Translations under genes and position numbers: made by a program | Notes under the pieces: generated by a model | Seen by the model: only the letters and a program-made list of their open reading frames with translations | Told to the model about the DNA's origin: nothing | Databases searched by the model: none | Source of the DNA: Corynebacterium sp. MSK297 | GTDB lineage: Bacteria > Actinomycetota > Actinomycetes > Mycobacteriales > Mycobacteriaceae | Assembly (NCBI RefSeq): GCF_030232885.1 | Contig: NZ_JASPGD010000006.1 | Location: forward strand, 62,001 to 126,000 | Direction of reading: 5' to 3' | Length of the DNA stretch: 64,000 nt | Part shown: one piece after another, positions 18,401 to 25,743 of the stretch | Layout of the letters: each line of letters begins with the position of its first letter | Position numbering within the stretch: position 1 is the stretch's first letter

Positions 18401-21400
18401 CTACTTCTTCGCTGGACGCCGCACTACACGACGTCGTCGTGTGCCCTTGCGCACAGACTCGTGCTTACCATCGCGGCCTTTCTCATCGACGGGCGCGCCA
18501 TCCCCAGCACCGACACCGCTCGCCTGTTGCCCGGCGACGTTCGCTTCACCGGCAGCGCTGACATTGGCGCCTGTTCCGCTTGCCGACGACACCCGCCGCA
18601 CCACACGACGCCGCCTCGAGGATTTGCGCACCGCAGATTCTGCCGCCTTGTTACCAGCGCCAGCGTGCATATCAGCACTAGCTTGCTGGTCAGCGGCGGT
18701 ATCAACACCGGCGCCAGCACCGTGATCGCGGTGACCGTCCGCACTACCGTGCTGCCTGTCAGCTGCACTTTTCGCAGCAGAGTCGTGCCGATCCTCCCAC
18801 CGAAAATCCTTCTTCCGTGGACGGTGATCCGAGCGTGAATTACCGCGGGTACGACGCCGCCGCCGCGGGCTAGATTCAAACTCTTTGACGGCCTGCTCAT
18901 AGGACTTCTCAGCCACCGCACTAGCAGCAGCTTTTTCGTCGGCTGCTTTTTCGTCAGCTGCGCCCGTGCCCGAGGCGTGGGTATGACTAGCCCTGACAAC
19001 GCGCTTTTTGCGACGGCCTTTACCGCGCTTCCGGAAAGTTTCCTGTGCGGAATCCGTATCTGTATCCAAATCCGAATCCGGATCAGTGCTGGCGCTGACA
19101 CCAGCTTTGCCACCAGCGGGATCCTGCACATCCGGCTTCTGCTTCCCAATCACACTGGCAGCCAGATTCTCAAATTCTGCTGCTGCAGCGCGCTCACGCT
19201 CACGTCGCTTGCGCACCCCCTGGGCTTGTACATCGAGCTGCGTTTCAGCTTGTTCCCCGGCATGGACCGTGTCGTCCTGCTCCTCATCGATAACGGAGTC
19301 AACAGCCTCGCCGTCGTCGTCAAGCGTTGCAACCCGACCACGGCCATAGCCATTTTCCGGCTCATGCTCATGCGCTTGGGCAGCAACCTCCGCCTGCTTC
19401 CGGGCATCCACCGGATCACTGTTAATCAGCAACCCACGGCCAGCACACGTCGGGCAATCCGTAGCATAGGCCTCCAGCAGGCCAGTGCCGATGCGTTTGC
19501 GCGTTAGCTGCACCAGGCCCAAGCTCGTCACTTCAGAGACCTGATGGCGGCTGCGATCCGACGTCAGACGCTCTTTGAGCCGTCGCAACACCAAATCCTG
19601 GTTCTCTTCCAGGATCATGTCGATAAAATCAATCACGATCATGCCGCCAAGATCACGCAAACGGATCTGGCGCACAATTTCATCAACGGCCTCCAGGTTG
19701 TTGCGCGTGACGGTTTCTTCCAGATTGCCGCCCTTGCGCTTACCAGTGAACTTTCCGGTATTGACGTCGATGACGATCATCGCTTCGGTGCGATCAATCA
19801 CCAGTGAACCACCCGACGGCAACGCCACGTTGCGCGACAATGCCTCTTCGATCTGCTCATCGATGTGATACACGGTGAAGGAATCCTGGCCCTGGAACGC
19901 AGCGCGGTCATGCTTGGTGATGCGCTTCAGCAGATCCGGAGCCACCGACTTCACGTACGAATAGATGACTTCATAAGCACGGTCACCGTCGACAATAAGC
20001 TCTGAGTAATCCTCGTTGAACAAATCACGAACAACCTTGACCAGCATGTCTGGTTCTTCAAACAGCGTGACGGGCTCGGAAGTTTTCGCTTCTTTTTCTT
20101 CCTCCACGCGCTGCTTAATGTGCAGCCACTGGTTATGCATCCGATCAACGTCGGCAGCGATGGCACGCTCCGGCACCCCCTCGGCAGCCGTGCGGATGAT
20201 CGTGCCGCCATCTTCTGGCACAACGCGATCCAGCATCTCTTTCAAGCGCCGACGTTCTTCAGCCGGCAGTTTGCGCGAAATTCCCGCGTTGTTTCCGCCC
20301 GGAACGTACACCAAGTAGCGCCCGGAAAAAGAAATATGCGCGGTCAGCCGGGCACCCTTGTGACCCAACGGATCCTTCATGACCTGCACAAGCACCTGAT
20401 CACCAGGCTTCAACGCAGCCTCAATACGACGCTGGCGGCCATTAAGCCCCCGGGCCTTCCAATCCACTTCCCCGGCATACAGCACGGCATTACGGCCCTG
20501 GCCAATATCGATGAACGCTGCTTCCATATTGCGCAGCACGTTTTCCACGCGGCCTAGATAAATATTGCCGATCATCGACCCCTGGTTTTCAGCATTCACG
20601 AAATGCTCAACCAACACGTCATCTTCCAGCAACCCGAGCTGCGTGACCGTGCCTGGGCCATCCATGCGCTCACGTTCGCACACCACCATTTTGCGCGTTA
20701 TCGCTGCACGGCGCTCCTGGAACTCGCTTTCCGAGACAATCCGCTCGGTCTTGCGGCTTTCTTCCCGTAGCTCATTACGACGACGACGCTGTGCCTCCAG
20801 CCGTTCGGGACCACGCAGCCCACGGGGCTCATCGATCTTTTCGACGCTCTGTTTTTCTGCGCTCTGTTTTTCGGTGTCGCGCTTATCTGCGTTGTGCTTA
20901 TCGGCTTCTGGCTTGGTGACGTCTGGTTTTGCGGTGTTTGACTCGGTGGAATGCTGAGTTTGCTGCTCGACGCCGCGACCACGCGATCCGCCTCGGCGGC
21001 CACGGCGGCGGCGCCCACGGGAATTCGTGTGCCGTCCACCACGCATATCCGCCGACTCACCATCAGCTGTGCTAGCGGCCTCATCAGAGGCAGTACCGGC
21101 GCCGACGCCACTGGCCATGCCAGCACGGGAGTCGTCGGCAAGATCACCAGTTGCATCCTCGGCGTGTTCTGCGGCAGCGACAATATCGTCAATCACGGTT
21201 TCGTCGAGCTCGGCCTCGTCAAGAGCGGGATCCACATCCGGAGCGCGGAACACCGGCACGTAGGCGTTCATCGTAGGCTCAGCCGGCGCGGGCACATACG
21301 GAGCGGGGGCGGGCTCGTCGCCAAGCGAAGAAGCAGGTAGATCTGCATCGACTTTTTGTGCAATCTGATTGATTTCATTTTCCACGTTTTTGCGCACGCG

Positions 21401-21733
21401 GTGCCGTAGTTTTTCTTCGGATTCATGAGAAGCGGCCTTTTTCACCGAATCCGAATTCTTCACGGAACCCGATTTCTTGGCGGAACCTGGTTTCTTCACG
21501 GGGTCCGATTTCTTCGCCGCAATATAATCCAAAACCGCAGTCACCTGATCCGGCGACACATTCGATTGCGCCCGCTTCGAAATCTGCAGATTCGCTAAAA
21601 CCTCAATCAATTCCCGCGAACTAAGCCCGAGGTTCTTCGCCAACGTATACACGCGAGTCTTCTCCGGCCACGCCGAACTGGTCAGGTTCGAAGCCTTTTC
21701 AATTGTTTCCGGGGTGAAATTCACCGTTACCAT
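18401..21733 (-). CDS. rne: Ribonuclease E/G with long repetitive N- and C-terminal extensions
   Basis: 1110 residues, longer than M. tuberculosis RNase E. An IF2-N-like domain opens the protein ('TRVYTLAKNLGLSSRELIEV', about 26-45). Lys/Ser and acidic low-complexity segments follow to about residue 345. The catalytic half then shows the S1 RNA-binding domain ('GNIYLGRVENVLRNMEAAFI'), the DNase I-like active site ('MIVIDVNTGKFTGK', 'GGMIVIDFIDM') and the Zn-link 'CPTCAGRGLL'. The C-terminus is disordered and Arg-rich, with 'VRKSSRRRRVVRR' and 'VRKGTRRRRVVRR' repeated near the end. It initiates mRNA decay and processes rRNA and tRNA. AAGGAG sits only 2 bases before the ATG, so the exact start is slightly uncertain. 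Confidence 0.95.
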   Translation of the reverse strand: MVTVNFTPETIEKASNLTSSAWPEKTRVYTLAKNLGLSSRELIEVLANLQISKRAQSNVSPDQVTAVLDYIAAKKSDPVKKPGSAKKSGSVKNSDSVKKAASHESEEKLRHRVRKNVENEINQIAQKVDADLPASSLGDEPAPAPYVPAPAEPTMNAYVPVFRAPDVDPALDEAELDETVIDDIVAAAEHAEDATGDLADDSRAGMASGVGAGTASDEAASTADGESADMRGGRHTNSRGRRRRGRRGGSRGRGVEQQTQHSTESNTAKPDVTKPEADKHNADKRDTEKQSAEKQSVEKIDEPRGLRGPERLEAQRRRRNELREESRKTERIVSESEFQERRAAITRKMVVCERERMDGPGTVTQLGLLEDDVLVEHFVNAENQGSMIGNIYLGRVENVLRNMEAAFIDIGQGRNAVLYAGEVDWKARGLNGRQRRIEAALKPGDQVLVQVMKDPLGHKGARLTAHISFSGRYLVYVPGGNNAGISRKLPAEERRRLKEMLDRVVPEDGGTIIRTAAEGVPERAIAADVDRMHNQWLHIKQRVEEEKEAKTSEPVTLFEEPDMLVKVVRDLFNEDYSELIVDGDRAYEVIYSYVKSVAPDLLKRITKHDRAAFQGQDSFTVYHIDEQIEEALSRNVALPSGGSLVIDRTEAMIVIDVNTGKFTGKRKGGNLEETVTRNNLEAVDEIVRQIRLRDLGGMIVIDFIDMILEENQDLVLRRLKERLTSDRSRHQVSEVTSLGLVQLTRKRIGTGLLEAYATDCPTCAGRGLLINSDPVDARKQAEVAAQAHEHEPENGYGRGRVATLDDDGEAVDSVIDEEQDDTVHAGEQAETQLDVQAQGVRKRRERERAAAAEFENLAASVIGKQKPDVQDPAGGKAGVSASTDPDSDLDTDTDSAQETFRKRGKGRRKKRVVRASHTHASGTGAADEKAADEKAAASAVAEKSYEQAVKEFESSPRRRRRTRGNSRSDHRPRKKDFRWEDRHDSAAKSAADRQHGSADGHRDHGAGAGVDTAADQQASADMHAGAGNKAAESAVRKSSRRRRVVRRVSSASGTGANVSAAGEANVAGQQASGVGAGDGAPVDEKGRDGKHESVRKGTRRRRVVRRPAKK

Positions 21734-22079
21734 GTCTCCTTGACATCACATTGTGCCCCGGGCGCAGCCACCTGGCCGCTGCCGCACAGGACATCACAAT
21801 TATTCACATATAAATTCGTCTTCAGCAGGCCATACGCGAAACCTCCGCGCAGAAACCACACAGTTGGCATTATGTCACAAAACTCTTGCCGACGAATAGC
21901 TGCAAGGCACACCCGCCTACACGTCCCCAGCTACGCGGCTGCGCTATCCTCGTTGCCTCGTTTCCTCATTCTCCGTTGCACCGTTGCACCCGTTGTACCG
22001 TCGCACCCGTCGCCTCTTTTCCCGTTTCGCCGGTTACACCGGTGCATGAGTTTTGCCGAATCGCGGCGACGACCGTGCA
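21734..22079. other. Divergent intergenic region rne / membrane-wHTH gene
   Basis: About 380 bases without a gene up to 22113. It should hold the divergent promoters. At about 21970-22040 there is a decayed run of CGTTGCACC-like 9-10-bp repeats. No protein-like frame was found on either strand. Confidence 0.4.
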
Positions 22080-22107
22080 CTCGGAGTTAAAATCTCGGAG
22101 TTAAAAT
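22080..22107 (+). promoter_or_regulatory. Duplicated -10 region before the membrane-wHTH gene
   Basis: CTCGGAGTTAAAAT is repeated perfectly head-to-tail (22080-22093, 22094-22107). Each copy has TAAAAT. The second is 6 bases before the ATG (22114), the first 20 bases before it. AAGGA lies between the second copy and the ATG. Confidence 0.6.
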
Positions 22108-22113
22108 AAGGAC

Positions 22114-22839
22114 ATGCTCACCAGAAAGGGTCACCACCGTTCGATAACTACCCAACTGTTTTTCAACGCTGGCGCCGCCGTGCCCGCAGGGCTTGGTTAT
22201 GCCTTGATGCTGCACGAACACTGGCTAGCAGCACTACTCAGCTTCGCCTGTACCATCGGATCCGGTGTCTGGCTGCTCCGTGATTACCAAGTCAGCGTCT
22301 ACACCGAAGAATACCGGGATACCGATTACACCCCGAAGCAAAAGCTCATGCTGTATCTTCCGCTATTCCCGTGGGGAGGGGTTTTGCCGCTCCCATTTGC
22401 ACAATTAGACGGTGTGGTCCACCCAGCTGCCTCCATCGCGGTGACCGCGGCAGTAGCGACCATCGGCTTTGCCTTCCAGATTCTCGGCATGAATATCGGG
22501 CCACGGCGCGTCGGCAAGCGACGGATCCAGCAGGTTCTTGCGAAAAGCGACCTGGAGGCTGTTACCGGTGAGCGCCTGGAATTAGTAGCCCACAACCCGA
22601 AGGTATTACGGGATCTGGCGGCCGTCGGCGCCGGGGATAATGTGTTCGTGCAAGTCGCCGAGTTTGCGAGCGCTAGCCGCCGTGACACTGATGAGTTGAT
22701 CGCGGAGCTAGAGACGCTGCGGAAGGCTCAGCTGGTCGAGGCGAAGAAAATTACCGTGCGCGAGCAGCCGCACAAATGGCAATATAGCTTAACCCCCGCC
22801 GGTATTCAGTGCTTGCAGCACTACCAGCAGGGGCGTTAG
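22114..22839 (+). CDS. Membrane protein with C-terminal winged-helix-like domain
   Basis: 241 residues; family not recognised. The N-terminal ~130 residues have about four hydrophobic segments ('LFFNAGAAVPAGLGYALML', 'WLAALLSFACTIGSGVWLL', 'LMLYLPLFPWGGVLPLPFA', 'AASIAVTAAVATIGFAFQIL'). A basic linker 'GPRRVGKRRIQQVL' follows. The last ~60 residues ('DTDELIAELETLRKAQLVEA', then 'KWQYSLTPAGIQCLQHY') have the recognition-helix plus 'Y.LTPAG' wing pattern of MarR/PadR-like winged helices. It may be a membrane-tethered regulator, but the wing could equally mediate protein contacts. It stands alone, between rne and ndk, with a duplicated -10 box. Confidence 0.75.
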   Translation: MLTRKGHHRSITTQLFFNAGAAVPAGLGYALMLHEHWLAALLSFACTIGSGVWLLRDYQVSVYTEEYRDTDYTPKQKLMLYLPLFPWGGVLPLPFAQLDGVVHPAASIAVTAAVATIGFAFQILGMNIGPRRVGKRRIQQVLAKSDLEAVTGERLELVAHNPKVLRDLAAVGAGDNVFVQVAEFASASRRDTDELIAELETLRKAQLVEAKKITVREQPHKWQYSLTPAGIQCLQHYQQGR

Positions 22840-22987
22840 CGAAGTTCGGTGTTATAGGGATTGCGGTTGCGCTCCCGCTAGCGCGGGGTTTGTTAGCGCG
22901 GGGTTCGCTAGCACGGGTTTTGCAACGCCCCGGCGCCACCCTTGGCATAGACCTTGGCGGCAATCCCTAGCTACGGTCGATGGCGCT
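22840..22987. repeat. TAGCGCGGGG direct repeats after the membrane-wHTH gene
   Basis: About three imperfect copies of a TAGCGCGGGGTT-like unit lie between 22878 and 22922. A 70-codon minus-strand frame here is Arg/Pro/Ala-rich and looks like composition noise, not a gene. Confidence 0.4.
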
Positions 22988-23041
22988 GTTTTACAAATAG
23001 TGTTACGAAATCGCCGGTTTTGCGGCCACTATTTGTAAAAC
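22988..23041. repeat. 15-bp perfect inverted repeat, 54-bp hairpin
   Basis: GTTTTACAAATAGTG (22988-23002) and its exact complement (23027-23041) flank 24 bases that contain an inner GCCG/CGGC stem. Neither side has a T-run after the stem. It lies in the convergent space between the membrane-wHTH gene and ndk, so a bidirectional terminator, a protein-binding site or a MITE-like remnant are all possible. Confidence 0.7.
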
Positions 23042-23100
23042 TGGCACATAAACCGCGTCGGGTTATATAAGTGCGCGGAACGAGCGCACCGGGCGGATAC

Positions 23101-23209
23101 GGATTCTTGGAACCAGGACCCGCTGCTTACAAGTTCGTGCACCAGAATCCACTGCTTACAGGTTCTTGGAACCAGAACCCGCTGCTTACAGGTTCGGGAA
23201 CCAGATTCC
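23101..23209. repeat. 29-30-bp tandem repeat that includes the ndk 3' end
   Basis: Units at 23122-23150, 23151-23180 and 23181-23209, plus a partial one at 23101-23121, share the pattern (G/A)CTGCTTACA then GGTTCTTGGAACCAGAACCC with a few changes. The 23181-23209 unit is the last codons and stop of ndk. Each unit contains a small GGTTC/GAACC inverted repeat. Confidence 0.8.
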
Positions 23210-23596
23210 GATCTCGCGCTCTGCAGATTCTGGGGAATCAGAACCGTGAACCACATTTTCTGCCACAGACAGCGCGAAATCACCACGGATGGTGCCCGGG
23301 GTGGCCTTGTCCACGGGATCGGTGCCGCCAGCCAGCTGGCGCCACGCGTCAATAGCGCGATCGCCTTCCACGATGCCCGCGATCAGCGGTGCCGAGGTGA
23401 TGAATTCCACCAGCTCACCGAAAAATGGCTTATCGGCGTGCTCAGCGTAGTGCTTTTCTGCAGTTTCGCGGTCTGCCACGCGCAGGTCAAGTTCAGCCAA
23501 GCGCAGTCCCTTGCGCTCAATGCGGGAGATGATTTCTCCCACATGGCCATTCTGTACACCGTCAGGCTTGATCAAGATCAAAGTACGTTCAGTCAT
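23186..23596 (-). CDS. ndk: Nucleoside-diphosphate kinase
   Basis: 136 residues from the ATG at 23596. A second ATG at 23605 is inside a TAGAAT box that would place transcription initiation at or next to 23596, so the message is probably leaderless. '[19 protein letters not shown]' holds the N-terminal signature, and the phospho-histidine is in '[15 protein letters not shown]'. Ndk transfers phosphate from ATP to other nucleoside diphosphates. Its last ~9 codons belong to the tandem repeat described at 23101-23209. The gene order rne-ndk-DUF4233-folC-valS is conserved in the order. Confidence 0.97.
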   Translation of the reverse strand: MTERTLILIKPDGVQNGHVGEIISRIERKGLRLAELDLRVADRETAEKHYAEHADKPFFGELVEFITSAPLIAGIVEGDRAIDAWRQLAGGTDPVDKATPGTIRGDFALSVAENVVHGSDSPESAEREIGIWFPNL

Positions 23597-23689
23597 GGCG
23601 CCCATTCTACAACTTGTTTTAGTGAAAACTTCTTCGGTCTAGCACTTCCCAGCCGACACGAAACACCGGAAATTCCACGACTAGCGCAA

Positions 23690-24169
23690 TTATTCCGTAC
23701 CCAAGTGCTGGGTGGTCAGCAGGCCACGACGCATACGTTCAAGCAGCATCGAACGCAGGTACAACATGAATGCCCACACACTGATGAACAGAAGCATGAT
23801 CACGCCGATGGACCAGTGAATGAAAAACGTCAATAATCCCAGCACTTGCAGGACTAAGATCATCGTGATTGCCCAGGGCTTGCGAACGAAAAATACCGCC
23901 AACACGTGCAGGGCACCCAGCACCGTTACTGTCACCCAGTTCGGCGTCGTCCAGTACACTCCGCCGTCGATTTTCAGGATGACGGTCAGGCCCAAAAAGA
24001 TGCTGATCGCCTGCATGATCAGGGTACCCGACATCATGCCAGCGAGCCCGCGCATGGGGTCTTTCACCGGGGCTTTTCCCGGCCCTAATGGGCCGTACTC
24101 GGCAGCGCGGTTGCCAACCGCCTCGGCAGCGCGGCGGTTATTGTCGCGGCGGGACTTCTTTTCTGTCAC
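23690..24169 (-). CDS. DUF4233 family membrane protein
   Basis: 159 residues. A basic, Arg/Asn/Gly-rich N-terminus of ~35 residues ends at 'PMRGLAGMMSGTLIMQAISI', the start of the first of four membrane segments. The C-terminus 'LYLRSMLLERMRRGLL' is the conserved cytoplasmic tail. It corresponds to Rv2446c, always beside folC; its role is unknown. The start overlaps the folC stop by 4 bases (ATGA), so it is translationally coupled to folC. Confidence 0.9.
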   Translation of the reverse strand: MTEKKSRRDNNRRAAEAVGNRAAEYGPLGPGKAPVKDPMRGLAGMMSGTLIMQAISIFLGLTVILKIDGGVYWTTPNWVTVTVLGALHVLAVFFVRKPWAITMILVLQVLGLLTFFIHWSIGVIMLLFISVWAFMLYLRSMLLERMRRGLLTTQHLGTE

Positions 24170-25743
24170 GACGGTTCCTTTCCAAATAGCGTGCGCGCTT
24201 CCCCTGCGGTAACCACCGATCCCGTGATCACGATGCCAGAGCCGGATTGCACTTCGGCATCTTCCGCCAATTCGACGGCCAGCGCGTAGGCACCCGGCAG
24301 ATCGTCGATGGTGTGCACGCGCTCTTCTCCAAAGATTTCGACGGCGTATTCTGCCAGCGTATAAGCATCCAGCGCGCGCGGAGAACTGTTTTGGCTAATC
24401 ACGACCTCATCCAGGTGTGGTTCCAACGCGAGCAACACACCTTTGGCGTCTTTGTCGTCGAACACGGCGAGCACGCCGATGAGACGATGGAAGTTAAAAT
24501 CCCGCGAAAGCGCAGCACCCAGCGCCTGTGCGCCGTGCGGGTTGTGCGCCACGTCGATGAACGTGGTCGGCGAGGTACGCACGCGCTCTAAACGGCCCGG
24601 CACCGACACGGTGCGGAAGCCTTCCCGCACAGTATCCAGGTCAAGCCCGTGCCCGGCGCGGGCACCGAAAAATGCTTCCACTGCTGCTAGGGCGCACGAG
24701 GCATTCGCAGCCATGTGGCTGCCCGAAAGCGGAATGAAAATCTCTGGGTATTCCCCGCCCAGCCCACGCAGGTGCAATTGCTGTCCGCCAACTGCGACGG
24801 AGGTTTCCAGCACCCCAAATTCACTGCTGTAGCGCGCCACTCCGGCCTCCACCTCGACGGCGCGGCGCAGGATCACGTCCATGGCTTTCGGGTCCTGCTC
24901 GCCAATGATGGCGATATTCTCCGAGGGTTTCAGCACGTCATCCAGGTCATCACGTTTTTTAATGATTCCGGCTTTTTCCGCCGCGATTTCTTCGATGGTC
25001 TCGCCCAGATAATTCTGATGGTCCAAACCCACGGGCATGACGACGGATACCTCTGGGTTCACCACGTTGGTGGAATCCCAGGTTCCGCCCAGACCGACTT
25101 CCACGACGGCGACTTCCACCGGGGCATCGGCAAACGCTGCATAAGCCATGGCAGTCAGGATTTCGAATTTGGACAAACGCACGTCGAAATGCGCATCGGT
25201 CATCTGCACAAACGGCTCGATTTCTTCCCATTGGCGCACATAATCCCGCGCCGGAATTGGGTTGCCGTCCAGGCAGATGCGCTCGGTGACCGTCTGCAAA
25301 TGCGGGGAGGTGAACATGCCGGTGCGCCGATGGAAACCACGCAGCAGCGAATCGATCATGCGCACCGTCGAGCTTTTGCCGTTGGTGCCCGCGACGTGGA
25401 TAACGTGGAAGTTTTCTTGCGGGTTGCCCAATAAATCCAGCAGGTACTCTATGCGTTCCAGGCTCGGATCGATCTTTGTTTCCGGCCAGCGGGTATCCAG
25501 TTCTGCCTCCACGGCAGCCAAGGCGCTGAGTTCTTCCGGCGTGGCTTGCAGCGGGGCTGGCGCGTTGCGTTCTTCATCCGGCAAACCCAGGTTGAGCTTC
25601 AACCCGTGCTCATCGACTTCCACCGCATCACCGGCCAGCGCGGCGAGGTCCTGGTCTAACTCGCTGCTTTCAGAATGGTCTGCGTGCTGGTGACCATTGC
25701 CTGTGTGCTGGTGATCATGGTCTGCGTGTTGGTGATCTGCCAC
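24166..25743 (-). CDS. folC: Bifunctional folylpolyglutamate synthase/dihydrofolate synthase with His-rich N-terminus
   Basis: 525 residues from a GTG whose first base overlaps the valS stop (TAGTG). GGAGG lies 5 bases before it, so this start is well supported. The first 23 residues contain eight histidines ('MADHQHADHDHQ', then 'GHQHADH'). The Mur-ligase-like core starts near residue 85: the P-loop 'HVAGTNGKSSTVRM', 'GMFTSPHLQTVTERI', 'EVGLGGTWDSTNVV' and 'DVAHNPHGAQAL' are all present. It adds glutamate to dihydropteroate and folates. The His-rich leader is not part of the family and looks like a metal-binding tail. Confidence 0.95.
   Translation of the reverse strand: MADHQHADHDHQHTGNGHQHADHSESSELDQDLAALAGDAVEVDEHGLKLNLGLPDEERNAPAPLQATPEELSALAAVEAELDTRWPETKIDPSLERIEYLLDLLGNPQENFHVIHVAGTNGKSSTVRMIDSLLRGFHRRTGMFTSPHLQTVTERICLDGNPIPARDYVRQWEEIEPFVQMTDAHFDVRLSKFEILTAMAYAAFADAPVEVAVVEVGLGGTWDSTNVVNPEVSVVMPVGLDHQNYLGETIEEIAAEKAGIIKKRDDLDDVLKPSENIAIIGEQDPKAMDVILRRAVEVEAGVARYSSEFGVLETSVAVGGQQLHLRGLGGEYPEIFIPLSGSHMAANASCALAAVEAFFGARAGHGLDLDTVREGFRTVSVPGRLERVRTSPTTFIDVAHNPHGAQALGAALSRDFNFHRLIGVLAVFDDKDAKGVLLALEPHLDEVVISQNSSPRALDAYTLAEYAVEIFGEERVHTIDDLPGAYALAVELAEDAEVQSGSGIVITGSVVTAGEARTLFGKEPS

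Noticed and set aside
22751..22963. 70-codon minus-strand frame after the membrane-wHTH gene
   Set aside because: Pro/Arg/Ala composition from TAGCGCGGGG repeats; overlaps the end of the plus-strand gene and has no start signal.
23101..23209. CRISPR array
   Set aside because: The units are contiguous with no unique spacers and include ndk codons; they are simple tandem duplications.
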